The notes under the pieces: model-generated
The model's input: the letters and a program-made list of their open reading frames with translations, nothing else
Database searches by the model: none
Told to the model about the DNA's origin: nothing
Shown here: positions 1-7,259 of the stretch, in pieces
How the letters are laid out: every line of letters starts with the position of its first letter
Numbering within the stretch: the first letter of the stretch is position 1
DNA from: Sphingomonadales bacterium
GTDB lineage: Bacteria; Pseudomonadota; Alphaproteobacteria; Sphingomonadales; Sphingomonadaceae
Reading direction: 5' to 3'
Assembly: GCA_025360285.1 (NCBI GenBank)
Contig: JANYCM010000119.1
Span: forward strand, 1-9,187
Length of the DNA stretch: 9,187 nucleotides
Translations under genes and position numbers: made by a program

Positions 1-172
1 ACCCCGACAGGCTCTCAACCGCCATCGGGTTGCCCAAATCGACAAATTGCCGGGCTATGCGGTCGGCCAGATCACGCGACGCGGCATCATCCTGGCCATA
101 CAGCAGGACCAGCCGCAGCCCATCGGGCCAGCGGGTCGAAATGAGTTGCAGTCGGGCGGAATCAACCTTCAC
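1..172 (-). CDS. holA: DNA polymerase III subunit delta, N-terminal fragment (runs off left edge)
   Basis: This is the first 57 codons of a probable HolA, the clamp-loader delta subunit that opens the beta sliding clamp during chromosome replication. The visible protein contains LVLLYGQDDAASRDLADRIA (residues 21-40), the first strand and helix seen at the HolA N-terminus, and then a GNPMAVESLSG stretch resembling the 'DPMAVxxLSG' part of alphaproteobacterial HolA. The start is a GTG at 172-170. It lies 6 nt after the lptE stop and in the same reading frame, so no earlier start is possible. No good Shine-Dalgarno sequence precedes it, so translation is probably coupled to lptE. Placement directly after lptE is typical of alphaproteobacteria as I remember them. 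The rest of the gene is outside the window. Confidence 0.85.
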   Translation of the reverse strand, partial: MKVDSARLQLISTRWPDGLRLVLLYGQDDAASRDLADRIARQFVDLGNPMAVESLSG

Positions 173-178
173 CGGGCT

Positions 179-697
179 TCAGCGCGGCGGTGTGGCGGGG
201 CCAACACGGGCGAAAAGCGCCACGCGGGCGGCTATTTGAGCAGCAACTTCGGTGGCGAGGCGTTCCAAGGCGGTGGATTCGGCGGCGACCACGGCATAAT
301 TGGAACTGACGCGGTCAATGCCGGCGTCCGATCCGGCGGTGGCATCGAGCAGCACAGCATTGCTGGCCACATCGACGAGCCGATAGCGCGCCCGCAGGGT
401 GCGGCGCTCCCGAGCGGCACTGTTGTCACCACGGACGCCGAACGCGACGATCTGGTCATCGAGTTCGACTTCCAGACGGTAACGCGGATCGGCGGGTCCC
501 GGGCCAAAACGATCCATCAGCGCCTGATGGACCAAAAAGCCGGGGCGGTCGGCGATCGGGGCAATGGCGATCTGGCCTTGCAGGACGACGGCGGCGCTGT
601 GACTGCCGCCGGAATAGACCGGCGTCAGATCACAGCCCGCCAGACCGACGGCAAGCGATAGCAGCGCCAGCCGGCGGCACAGGCAATCAGGCGACAA
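179..697 (-). CDS. lptE: LPS-assembly lipoprotein LptE
   Basis: Probable LptE, the outer-membrane lipoprotein that plugs and assists the LptD barrel in placing lipopolysaccharide on the cell surface. With the TTG start at 697-695 the protein has 172 residues, which fits the family. A short basic N-terminus (CRR, 7-9) and a hydrophobic run lead to a clean lipobox LAGC with lipidated Cys22, followed by DLTPVYSGG, the conserved 'C.L.PLY' region. The late segment VSSNYAVVAAESTALERLA and the following helix match the conserved C-terminal part of alphaproteobacterial LptE. The open frame extends further upstream, but that part lies inside leuS and would bury the signal peptide. The TTG start overlaps the end of leuS by 11 nt and lacks a clear ribosome binding site, suggesting coupled translation. 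An exact start by proteomics is lacking. Confidence 0.88.
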   Translation of the reverse strand: MSPDCLCRRLALLSLAVGLAGCDLTPVYSGGSHSAAVVLQGQIAIAPIADRPGFLVHQALMDRFGPGPADPRYRLEVELDDQIVAFGVRGDNSAARERRTLRARYRLVDVASNAVLLDATAGSDAGIDRVSSNYAVVAAESTALERLATEVAAQIAARVALFARVGPATPPR

Positions 698-3242
698 GAT
701 TGACCAGCCGATCGGGCACAATGATAATCTTCTTGGGCGCCCTGCCCTCCAGCGCCCGGATGACCTTGTCCCGCGCCAGTACCGCCTGTTCGACGCTGTC
801 ACGATCAGCACCCTTGGTGGCTTCGAAACTGTCTTTCAGCTTGCCGTTGACCTGGATGGCAATGGTGACCGAATCATCGACGAGCAGCGCCGGATCGGCG
901 ACCGGCCAGGCGGCATCAGCAATCAGCCCCGGCTGGCCGAGCGCGGCCCAGCCTTCCTCGGCCAGATGCGGCACCATCGGCGCGCAGAGCTGCAACAGGG
1001 TGATGATCGCCTCTGTGCGGGTGGGGCCCGCCGCAGCGCGTTCGATGGCGCTGACCAGTTCGTACAGGCGGGCGACGGCCTTGTTGAACTGCAACCGATC
1101 GATGTCGGCGGTAATGGCGGCGATGGTGCGGTGCAGGGCACGCGCCAGCTTGGAATCAGCAGGGCCATCACTGGCACCGGGTTCCGATGCCAGCCGCCAG
1201 ACGCGCTGAACGAAACGCCAGGCGCCTTCGATGCCGGCTTCCGACCACGCCAGATCACGTTCCGGGGGCGAATCGGACAGGACAAACCATCGCACGGCGT
1301 CGGCACCATAGTTGGCAAGGATGCTATCGGGATCGACGGTGTTGCGCTTCGATTTCGACATCTTGATGGTGCGGCCAATTGCGACGGCACGCCCGGTGGC
1401 GCGTTCAAAAACGCCATCGCTGCGCTTTTCAATCTCGTCGGGCGACAGCCATTTCGCCGGCGACGGCGCATCGCTTTCGGCCGCAACATCGGCATCGGGC
1501 TCGCCGGCAAGGCGATAGGTCTCGTGGGTTACCATGCCTTGTGTGAACAGGCCGGCAAACGGCTCGGTAATGCCCAGCCGGCCGATACGGTTGAGCGCAC
1601 GGGTCCAGAAACGCGCGTAGAGCAGGTGCAGGATCGCATGTTCCACGCCGCCGATATATTGGCCGACTGGCAACCATTGTGCCGCGACGGTCGGATCGAA
1701 CGGGCGATCCTTGGGCGCACTGGCGAAGCGGATGAAATACCAGGACGAATCGACAAAAGTGTCGAGCGTGTCGGTCTCGCGGCGCGCCGGCTTGCCGCAG
1801 GTCGGGCAAGCGACCTGGCTCCAGGTTGGGTGGCGGACGAGCGGGTTGCCGGGCATATCGAAGCTGACATCCTCGGGCAGGATAACCGGCAATTGATCCT
1901 TGGGAACCGGCACGACGCCGCAATCCGCGCAATGAATGATCGGGATCGGCGTGCCCCAATAGCGCTGGCGCGACACGCCCCAATCGCGCAGCCGCCAGAC
2001 GGTGGTGCCGGCGCCCCAGCCTTCAGCCTCGGCGCGCGTGATGACGGTGCGCTTGGCCGTTTCGACATCCAGACCATCGAGGAAGCCCGAATGCACCAGC
2101 CGGCCGGGACCAGTATAGGCCTCGGCACCAATGGGCGTGTCGGCTTCGCCCTCGGGGGCGACAACGCGAAGCACCGGCAATTGATATTTACGGGCGAAAT
2201 CCAGATCACGCTGGTCATGCGCCGGGCAGCCGAAAATGGCACCGGTGCCATAATCCATCATGACGAAATTGGCGACGAACACCGGCAGGCGAATGGCCGG
2301 ATCGAGCGGGTGGATGACGCTCAGCCCGGTATCATAGCCCTTTTTCTCCTTGCCCTCGATATCGGCCGTGGCGGTGCCACCAGCGCGGCATTCGGCGATG
2401 AAGGCGGCAAGGCCAGGGGTGGTTTCAGCCAGCGCCAGGCAGATCGGATGGTCGGGGGCGAGCGCCGCAAAGCTGGCGCCGAACATTGTGTCCGGGCGGG
2501 TGGTGAAGACGTCGAAACGGGTCGCCGCGCCTTCAACCTGAAAGGTAAAGCGCAGCCCTTGCGACTTGCCGATCCAGTTTTCCTGCATCAGCCGGACTTT
2601 TTCGGGCCAGGCATCGAGCGTTTCCAGCCCGGCGAGCAGATCCTCGGCAAAATCGGTAATCTTCAAGAACCATTGGCTCAGCCGGCGGCGCTCCACCACA
2701 GCGCCTGACCGCCAGCCGCGGCCGTCGATGACCTGCTCATTGGCCAGCACGGTCATGTCGACCGGATCCCAATTGACCGCTGATTCCTTGCGATAGATCA
2801 GGCCAGCCGCGAGCAGATCGAGGAACAACGCCTGTTCCTGGCCATAATAATCGGGCTCGCAGGTGGCGAGCTCACGGCTCCAGTCAAAGGCGAAACCCAG
2901 CCGTTTCAACTGGGCGCGCATCGCGGCGATATTGGCGCGGGTCCAGCCGCCGGGGTGGATGCCGCGTTCCATGGCGGCATTTTCGGCCGGCATGCCAAAG
3001 GCATCCCAGCCCATCGGGTGCAACACCTCGAAGCCCTGGGCGCGGCGGGTGCGGGCTATGACATCGCCCATGGTATAGTTGCGCACATGCCCCATGTGAA
3101 TGCGCCCTGATGGATAGGGGAACATCTCGAGCACATAGGCCTTGGGGCGCGGGCTCGTGTCATCAGCGACAAAGCTGCAAGCGGCATCCCATGCGGCTTG
3201 CCAGCGCGCCTCCGCGCCATGATGATCGAATTTGGCCGACAT
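687..3242 (-). CDS. leuS: Leucine--tRNA ligase (LeuRS)
   Basis: Full-length class I leucyl-tRNA synthetase of 851 residues, a cytoplasmic enzyme that charges tRNA-Leu with leucine using ATP. Visible landmarks in order are: the MFPYPSG strand and HMGH (residues 49-52, the HIGH signature); the CP1 editing domain with the threonine-rich TTRPDT (247-252), YGTGAIFG (331-338) and HDQRD (342-346), whose aspartates match the residues that hydrolyse mischarged tRNA; DWGVSRQRYWGTPIP at the return to the catalytic core; a CxxC...CxxC pair consistent with a zinc-binding insertion; VDSSWYF; and KMSKS (627-631). The C-terminal part carries the anticodon-binding helical domain and ends in a small domain with VNGKLKDSF. 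All catalytic motifs are intact. The ATG at 3242 is 12 nt downstream of the DUF3576 stop and lacks a strong ribosome binding site, suggesting an operon with that gene. Confidence 0.98.
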   Translation of the reverse strand: MSAKFDHHGAEARWQAAWDAACSFVADDTSPRPKAYVLEMFPYPSGRIHMGHVRNYTMGDVIARTRRAQGFEVLHPMGWDAFGMPAENAAMERGIHPGGWTRANIAAMRAQLKRLGFAFDWSRELATCEPDYYGQEQALFLDLLAAGLIYRKESAVNWDPVDMTVLANEQVIDGRGWRSGAVVERRRLSQWFLKITDFAEDLLAGLETLDAWPEKVRLMQENWIGKSQGLRFTFQVEGAATRFDVFTTRPDTMFGASFAALAPDHPICLALAETTPGLAAFIAECRAGGTATADIEGKEKKGYDTGLSVIHPLDPAIRLPVFVANFVMMDYGTGAIFGCPAHDQRDLDFARKYQLPVLRVVAPEGEADTPIGAEAYTGPGRLVHSGFLDGLDVETAKRTVITRAEAEGWGAGTTVWRLRDWGVSRQRYWGTPIPIIHCADCGVVPVPKDQLPVILPEDVSFDMPGNPLVRHPTWSQVACPTCGKPARRETDTLDTFVDSSWYFIRFASAPKDRPFDPTVAAQWLPVGQYIGGVEHAILHLLYARFWTRALNRIGRLGITEPFAGLFTQGMVTHETYRLAGEPDADVAAESDAPSPAKWLSPDEIEKRSDGVFERATGRAVAIGRTIKMSKSKRNTVDPDSILANYGADAVRWFVLSDSPPERDLAWSEAGIEGAWRFVQRVWRLASEPGASDGPADSKLARALHRTIAAITADIDRLQFNKAVARLYELVSAIERAAAGPTRTEAIITLLQLCAPMVPHLAEEGWAALGQPGLIADAAWPVADPALLVDDSVTIAIQVNGKLKDSFEATKGADRDSVEQAVLARDKVIRALEGRAPKKIIIVPDRLVNLVA

Positions 3243-3254
3243 GACGGGCGAAGA

Positions 3255-3692
3255 TCAGCCAGCGAACTGGGCGCGGCGCAGATCGCGGGCGCGGCTGAGA
3301 ATAGTTTCTTCGAGCTTTTGCACCGTGCCGGCGCGTACCGGCGCATCGACCCAGCCTGTCGCACCCAAAGTCTGGCGGTTGGCGCTGACCTTGACGGCGT
3401 CGGCGCGCAATTCGGTATCCAGAATGGCGATCGTCACCTTGACCCGCTCATTGGGGATCTGCGGCGTTGCATACCAATCGGTGACAATGACACCGCCGTT
3501 CGAATCGACCTGGGCCAGGGGCATGAAGCCGATCGTATCCAGCGAGGCGCGCCACAGATAGGCATTGACGCCGATGGTCGTCAGGCGCGCCGGTGCCTCA
3601 ATCGTCGCCGGCCGTGCCTTGCCCTTTTTGGCACAGGCAGTGAGCGGCGCGACCAGAGCCAGACCAATCAGGACAATAGCGGCGCGACGCAT
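3255..3692 (-). CDS. DUF3576 family lipoprotein
   Basis: A 145-residue predicted lipoprotein of the DUF3576 family, whose function is unknown to me. The N-terminus has two arginines, a hydrophobic run and the lipobox LTAC with Cys20, followed by a lysine-rich stretch. The core IGVNAYLWRASLDTIGFMPL (residues about 40-59), then GGVIVTDWY and NERVKVTIAILDTELRADAV, matches the family pattern. The C-terminal KLEETILSRARDLR is also typical. The open frame allows a TTG 6 nt earlier (3698), but the ATG at 3692 is preferred because AAAAGG lies 7 nt before it. In sphingomonads as I remember them this family sits directly upstream of leuS, as here, so it may have an envelope role linked to the downstream lptE. 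That link is inference from context only. Confidence 0.92.
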   Translation of the reverse strand: MRRAAIVLIGLALVAPLTACAKKGKARPATIEAPARLTTIGVNAYLWRASLDTIGFMPLAQVDSNGGVIVTDWYATPQIPNERVKVTIAILDTELRADAVKVSANRQTLGATGWVDAPVRAGTVQKLEETILSRARDLRRAQFAG

Positions 3693-3699
3693 GGACAAA

Positions 3700-3705
3700 C
3701 CTTTT
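3700..3705 (-). promoter_or_regulatory. Ribosome binding site of the DUF3576 gene
   Basis: AAAAGG on the minus strand, 7 nt before the ATG at 3692. It favours that ATG over the in-frame TTG at 3698, which would overlap the spacer. Confidence 0.65.
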
Positions 3706-3721
3706 CGTAGGGAACCACCCG

Positions 3722-3751
3722 CTTATAGGCGCGCCTGACCGGCAGCGCCAA
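3722..3751 (-). promoter_or_regulatory. Putative sigma-70-type promoter of the DUF3576-leuS-lptE-holA operon
   Basis: On the minus strand, TTGGCG (3751-3746) and TATAAG (3727-3722) are separated by 18 nt. They match the housekeeping -35 and -10 consensus at 4 and 5 of 6 bases. Transcription would begin about 20-25 nt before the DUF3576 ATG, a normal leader length. This is a pattern match by eye in the only sizeable gap upstream of the operon. Confidence 0.45.
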
Positions 3752-3935
3752 GCCTTTGCGTGGAGGTGCCGGCATCTGCCATGGCGTCAGAATCAATTCA
3801 CCCTGCGGCAATATCGGCCGTGTGAAATCGCCTTTTGCTTCGTAGTGTGGGGCGTAAACCACAGTGAATTGAAATAATTCCGCAGGTTGGCAACACTAGG
3901 GACGTTAACATCTGGGCGGATTGGTATCCCGCTGA

Positions 3936-3940
3936 TAGGA
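3936..3940 (+). promoter_or_regulatory. Ribosome binding site of the beta-barrel-like gene
   Basis: TAGGA 7 nt before the ATG at 3948. It supports that codon over the second in-frame ATG at 3954. Confidence 0.5.
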
Positions 3941-3947
3941 ATGTGGC

Positions 3948-4733
3948 ATGATCATGTCGATCGATTCGCGCGGGGTGGGACCCGCCACATCGCGCCGCTC
4001 GGCGGGTGGCGCGATTCGCGTCGGTGTCGCTTTGGGTGTCGCGCTGTTTTTGGCGGCTCCGGTTCTGGCGACAAAACCGGTAGCGACCAATGGCAAGCCG
4101 GCCGCCAAGAGCCGCATCAGTTTCGATACGCAGCTGTCACCGTTCCAGCCCCCTGTGAGCGAATTGAGCAAGTTCAGCTTCACCGCTTCGGGCGCCAGCG
4201 CGGCGAATGCCCGCTTGCAAAGCGTCGAGCACGCCTTCCGCTTCACGCCCTCGGGCCAATCCGATAATCGCAAGGCCTTTTCGCTGGGCATCAGCTCGCG
4301 GGTTGTGGCGGCAGCGGCTGATCGTTCCCGCGCGGCGGCACCGGCTGAAAATATTGCTGCCTTGCCAACCTCTTATGATGTCGGCCTGTCGGTCAACTGG
4401 AAGGGCTTTGGCGTCAATACCGGCTTCCGCCATGTCGAGCCTGGCCCGATGGCGTTGCTGGCAGGCCGCCGTGATGCGGTTGATCTGGGGGTCAGCTATG
4501 CGGGGCGCAACTGGACGACGATGTTGCAAGGTTCGGCCGAACAGGGCTCCACCTTGTTGTTCGCCCCGCTCGAACGGCGGTATTCGGTGGAACTGGGCGG
4601 CGCTTATCTTCTGGCACCGCGGCTTTCGGTAACCGGCGGCGTGCGGTACAAGCTGGCGCCCGTGGCGCCGAGCCTGCTCGATGCTGACCGGGCCGACCAA
4701 TCGGTCTATCTTGGCACCAACATCGCTTTCTGA
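3948..4733 (+). CDS. Secreted protein of unknown function, probably a small outer-membrane beta-barrel
   Basis: I do not recognise a named family for this 261-residue protein. It has a long basic N-terminal region (arginines at 8, 17, 18 and 24), a hydrophobic core VGVALGVALFLAAPVLA, and a likely signal peptidase I site after Ala41. Residues 45-100 are Ser/Pro/Ala-rich. From about 108 onward there are alternating polar and hydrophobic stretches with glycine and aromatic residues, for example YDVGLSVNWKGFGVNTGF, DLGVSYAGRNWTTMLQG, YSVELGGAYLLA, LSVTGGVRYKLAP and QSVYLGTNIAF. The protein ends in phenylalanine, as outer-membrane barrels recognised by the BAM machinery often do. About eight strands can be drawn, so an eight-stranded barrel is plausible. 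It diverges from the DUF3576 operon and its stop is 1 nt before the yggS start, so the two are probably co-transcribed. Its substrate, if any, cannot be judged. Confidence 0.75.
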   Translation: MIMSIDSRGVGPATSRRSAGGAIRVGVALGVALFLAAPVLATKPVATNGKPAAKSRISFDTQLSPFQPPVSELSKFSFTASGASAANARLQSVEHAFRFTPSGQSDNRKAFSLGISSRVVAAAADRSRAAAPAENIAALPTSYDVGLSVNWKGFGVNTGFRHVEPGPMALLAGRRDAVDLGVSYAGRNWTTMLQGSAEQGSTLLFAPLERRYSVELGGAYLLAPRLSVTGGVRYKLAPVAPSLLDADRADQSVYLGTNIAF

Positions 4734-4734
4734 T

Positions 4735-5406
4735 GTGATTGATGTATCGGCGGCATCCGGCCGTCTTGCCGCCGTCAATGAAGCGATCGTCCGTGCGTCA
4801 CGGCTGGCCAACCGGACGGATGTTGTTGAACTTGTTGCCATAAGCAAGACGTGGGGGGTTGACGATATCCGTACCCTCATCCGCGCCGGTCAGCGCGCCT
4901 TTGGTGAAAACCGGGTAGCGGAGGCCGAGGCGAAATGGCCGGGCCTGCGCGCCGAAACGCCGGGCATCCGCCTGCACCTGGTCGGGCAGTTGCAGTCCAA
5001 CAAGGCGGCTGAAGCGGTGGCCCTGTTCGATGTGATTCATTCGGTGGACCGCATGTCGCTGGTGATGGTGCTTGGCAAGACCATGAAATTACAAGGTAAA
5101 TTTCCCGGTTGCTATATCCAGGTCAATATTGGCGGGGAGGCGCAGAAGGGCGGCTGCCCGATTGCTGAAACGCCGGCGCTGATCACGGCGGCGCAGGCGG
5201 CGGGGTTGCCGATCATCGGCCTGATGTGCGTGCCGCCGGCCGGAATCGAGGCGGCACCATTCTTTGCGCTGCTGGCAAAAATGGCCCGTGATCAAGGGCT
5301 TACCTGCCTCAGCATGGGCATGTCGGGAGATTTTGAAACAGCGGTGATGCTCGGCGCCACGACGGTCAGGGTGGGCAGCGCCCTGTTCGGCGATCGAGCG
5401 CCTTAA
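4735..5406 (+). CDS. YggS/PLPBP-family pyridoxal phosphate-binding protein
   Basis: A 223-residue member of the YggS (PLPBP/PROSC) family, single-domain TIM-barrel proteins that bind pyridoxal 5'-phosphate and maintain vitamin B6 and amino-acid homeostasis. They have no proven catalytic reaction. The PLP lysine is in LVAISKTW (Lys38). Further family motifs are FGENRVAEAEAKW (56-68), LHLVGQLQSNK (80-90), IHSVDR (101-106), VNIGGEAQKGG (130-140), GLMCVPP (162-168), and LSMGMSGDFETAVMLGAT followed by VRVGSALFG (192-219). The most likely start is the GTG at 4735, just after the stop of the preceding gene, because the next residues match the usual N-terminus (SGRLAAVNEAIVRAS). An in-frame ATG at 4681 would add 18 unrelated residues inside the upstream gene. 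No Shine-Dalgarno is visible, so coupled translation is likely. The TAA overlaps the stop of the convergent gene. Confidence 0.93.
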   Translation: MIDVSAASGRLAAVNEAIVRASRLANRTDVVELVAISKTWGVDDIRTLIRAGQRAFGENRVAEAEAKWPGLRAETPGIRLHLVGQLQSNKAAEAVALFDVIHSVDRMSLVMVLGKTMKLQGKFPGCYIQVNIGGEAQKGGCPIAETPALITAAQAAGLPIIGLMCVPPAGIEAAPFFALLAKMARDQGLTCLSMGMSGDFETAVMLGATTVRVGSALFGDRAP

Positions 5407-6539
5407 AGCGCCAAGCGCGGCAGCCGTAGCAGATCCCGCACCCGTGCCAGCACCGGGGAAACCCGGAGAATCGCGGAGGAAATATGGCCCGTGGCGGGTT
5501 CGGCACGGGTCTTGGCGGGGGTCTGGGCCGGTTGTGGCGGTAGCGCGGCCGGGCCTGGCGGGGGAATGACCGGGGATGGCACCAACAAGGCCCCCGCTTC
5601 CAGCGTCGCCAGCCCTTGCGATCCGGCCTGCAAGCGCTCCGCCGCGGCGAGCCAGGCGGCCACCCGCGCCGGGCGCGGCGCCGGCAGGCGGCGCAGATGG
5701 TTCGCCGCCGCCAGCGTATCACCGCGCGCCATGGCTGCGGCGGCCGCCGCCACCGGGGCCGTGTCAACCGCCGGGCGTGACACGCCGGCCGCCAGCGTCG
5801 CCTTGAAAATCTGCCACCAATCCTGCTGGCCCGCTGCCGCCGCCACACCGATCGCCGGGCGCAGCGCGTCAAAATCGCGGCCCAGGCTGGCCGGCGTCAC
5901 CGGTGCCGCGCCCAGCGCCAGCACCGGCTTCAATGCTTCGGGATAGCGCGCTTCAAAGGATTGCCGCAGCGCCTGCTCCAGGGGCCCGAGCGGCCGCCCG
6001 GCTTCGATCGCCCGCCGCGCGAGCAGCAGCGTCAACAACGCCTGCGCGCGATCGGCCGCCGCCGCCGCCGCCGCGGTCGCTGCCTCGCTGCGGCCGCGAT
6101 CGGCGGCAATGCCGGCGGCAATGGCGGCAACATCGGCGGTCAATTTATCGATACGCTGGGCATCGCGGGCGATCTGGTCATTGCTGGTTTCAATGCGCGC
6201 TTCGGTGCGCGCCAGGCGTTCCGATGGTGCGGGGGCGGCGGGCGCCGCCTTGCTGGCTTCCAGGTCGGCAAGTCGCTGGCGCAAGGTCAGCACCTCGGTC
6301 GGCGCCGGCGCCACCGTCTGGGCAAAGGGCAGCCGGCCGCGCACATTGGCTTCGACCCAGGGATTGGCAATCATGCCGGCGGTAAACACGACCAGCCCGC
6401 CGGCAATCACCCAGGGCAGGCCGGACCGGGCCGGGCGGGCGGGCGGCGCCCGGCGTTCACCGGCCAGCCGGGCGCGCAGGCGTTCGGTCGCATCCAGGCT
6501 GGCGCGGTCAATCTCGCCGCGATCAAAAGGCGCGTCCAT
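5403..6539 (-). CDS. Mitofilin/Mic60-like inner-membrane protein (COG4223 type) of the hem operon
   Basis: A 378-residue membrane protein that resembles the alphaproteobacterial relatives of mitochondrial Mic60 (mitofilin), which are encoded with heme-biosynthesis genes. A cytoplasmic basic N-terminus (1-40) precedes one transmembrane helix (about 41-58). Residues 85-165 are heptad-like and Ala/Arg/Glu-rich, consistent with a periplasmic coiled coil. Residues 165-310 look like a helical mitofilin-type domain (LLARRAIEAGRPLGPLEQAL, WWQIFKATLAAGVSR, ARGDTLAAANHLRRL). A proline-rich linker (320-348) and a short amphipathic tail ending in LLRLPRLAL follow. The ATG at 6539 is chosen because AAAGGA lies 5 nt upstream; a start 10 codons earlier lacks this. 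It is third in the hemC-hemD operon, 39 nt after hemD. Family members are proposed to shape membranes or act near heme synthesis. The assignment rests on architecture and context because the sequence is alanine-rich and diverged. Confidence 0.78.
   Translation of the reverse strand: MDAPFDRGEIDRASLDATERLRARLAGERRAPPARPARSGLPWVIAGGLVVFTAGMIANPWVEANVRGRLPFAQTVAPAPTEVLTLRQRLADLEASKAAPAAPAPSERLARTEARIETSNDQIARDAQRIDKLTADVAAIAAGIAADRGRSEAATAAAAAAADRAQALLTLLLARRAIEAGRPLGPLEQALRQSFEARYPEALKPVLALGAAPVTPASLGRDFDALRPAIGVAAAAGQQDWWQIFKATLAAGVSRPAVDTAPVAAAAAAMARGDTLAAANHLRRLPAPRPARVAAWLAAAERLQAGSQGLATLEAGALLVPSPVIPPPGPAALPPQPAQTPAKTRAEPATGHISSAILRVSPVLARVRDLLRLPRLAL
6055..6072. repeat. GCC trinucleotide run (6 copies) inside the mitofilin-like gene
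   Basis: Six GCC units in a row, followed by a near-GCC unit, encode part of the poly-alanine in the coiled-coil region of the minus-strand protein (residues about 156-161). Changes in copy number would keep the reading frame. It probably reflects alanine-rich coding in a GC-rich genome. Confidence 0.85.
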
Positions 6540-6544
6540 CCCGA

Positions 6545-6550
6545 TCCTTT
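6545..6550 (-). promoter_or_regulatory. Ribosome binding site deciding the start of the mitofilin-like gene
   Basis: AAAGGA on the minus strand, 5 nt before the ATG at 6539. It lies downstream of the alternative ATG-like start at 6569 and so argues against that longer form. Confidence 0.65.
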
Positions 6551-6578
6551 CGGCGCGCCGCTGCGGCACGCCGCGTTC

Positions 6579-7256
6579 CTATTGGCACAGCGAAGGGGGA
6601 CTTGTCAGCCCGGCGACCGACAGCAACGCCGATTCGTCGGGGGTCGCGGCAATTGCCAGGGCGCGCCAGCCCGCGCCGGCCGCGGCCGCCACCGCCGGGC
6701 CAATGGCGGCCAGCGCCGGGCCGGCGCGATCCCGCCCCAGCCGGTCCCATTCCGCCGCAAAATGCCGCGCGGTGCGGGCGCTGTAGAGCAACACCCAATC
6801 CGGGTCCGCTGCCGCCACCATCGGCTGCAAGCGCGCCCGGTAAACGATGCGGGTTTCGACATGCAGCCCGGCCGGCAGCGTGACCGGCGTGCGGTCCTCC
6901 CCCGCCAGATGCAGCACCGCCGCAAAGCCCGCCGCCGCCACCCGGCCCAGCAACGCCTGTACCGTGCCGCCGCCATCACGAACATCACCAAAACCCGCCG
7001 CCTGCGCCGCCGCCGCCGTGGCATCCCCCACCACGAACAGCGGCAGAGTGCGCCACGCCGCCGGCAGCGGCCCGGCCAGCCGCACCGCCGCGGCACTGGT
7101 CAGCATCAGCGCGGCGGGGGGTTGCGGCGGCAGGTGCCAGCCGATTGCCTCGGTCGCTAACAAGGGCGCCAGGGTGACGTCATGGCCCAGCGCGCGCAAC
7201 CGTGCCGCCGTCGCGTCGCCGCCAGGCAGGGGCCGGGTGACGAGAACCCGCGCCAA
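6579..7256 (-). CDS. hemD: Uroporphyrinogen-III synthase
   Basis: A 225-residue HemD, the cytoplasmic enzyme that cyclises hydroxymethylbilane with inversion of ring D to give uroporphyrinogen III, the precursor of heme, siroheme and cobalamin. The N-terminus RVLVTRPLPGGDATAARLRALGHDV is the standard opening of the family. The two-lobed fold can be followed through LMLTSAAAVR (about 50-59), FVVGDATAAAAQAAGF (74-89), VLHLAGEDR (115-123), and the second-lobe WVLLYSARTARHFAAEW. HemD sequences are very divergent, so position next to hemC adds much weight. The start is a TTG at 7256. The hemC stop lies 3 nt upstream in the same frame, so no earlier start exists, and the RVLVTRP strand begins two residues later. 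No Shine-Dalgarno is apparent, so translation is likely coupled to hemC. Confidence 0.92.
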   Translation of the reverse strand: MARVLVTRPLPGGDATAARLRALGHDVTLAPLLATEAIGWHLPPQPPAALMLTSAAAVRLAGPLPAAWRTLPLFVVGDATAAAAQAAGFGDVRDGGGTVQALLGRVAAAGFAAVLHLAGEDRTPVTLPAGLHVETRIVYRARLQPMVAAADPDWVLLYSARTARHFAAEWDRLGRDRAGPALAAIGPAVAAAAGAGWRALAIAATPDESALLSVAGLTSPPSLCQ

Positions 7257-7259
7257 TTT

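Noticed and set aside
966..2708. Long open frame (580 codons) on the plus strand antisense to leuS
   Set aside because: It is a GC-rich shadow of leuS, which has every catalytic motif intact. The antisense product shows no recognisable domain and no ribosome binding site.
3668..3862. Small minus-strand open frame (64 codons, GTG start) upstream of the DUF3576 gene
   Set aside because: It has no Shine-Dalgarno, overlaps the DUF3576 start and the putative promoter, and matches no family I know.
3866..3880. Small palindrome GAATT-5 nt-AATTC upstream of the barrel-like gene
   Set aside because: Only 5 bp per arm in locally AT-rich sequence, with no matching motif elsewhere in the window; too weak to call an operator.
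5961..7160. Open frame of 399 codons on the plus strand across the mitofilin-like gene and hemD
   Set aside because: The product is dominated by Arg, Gly and Gln with no domain, as expected for antisense of alanine-rich genes, and it crosses two real genes.
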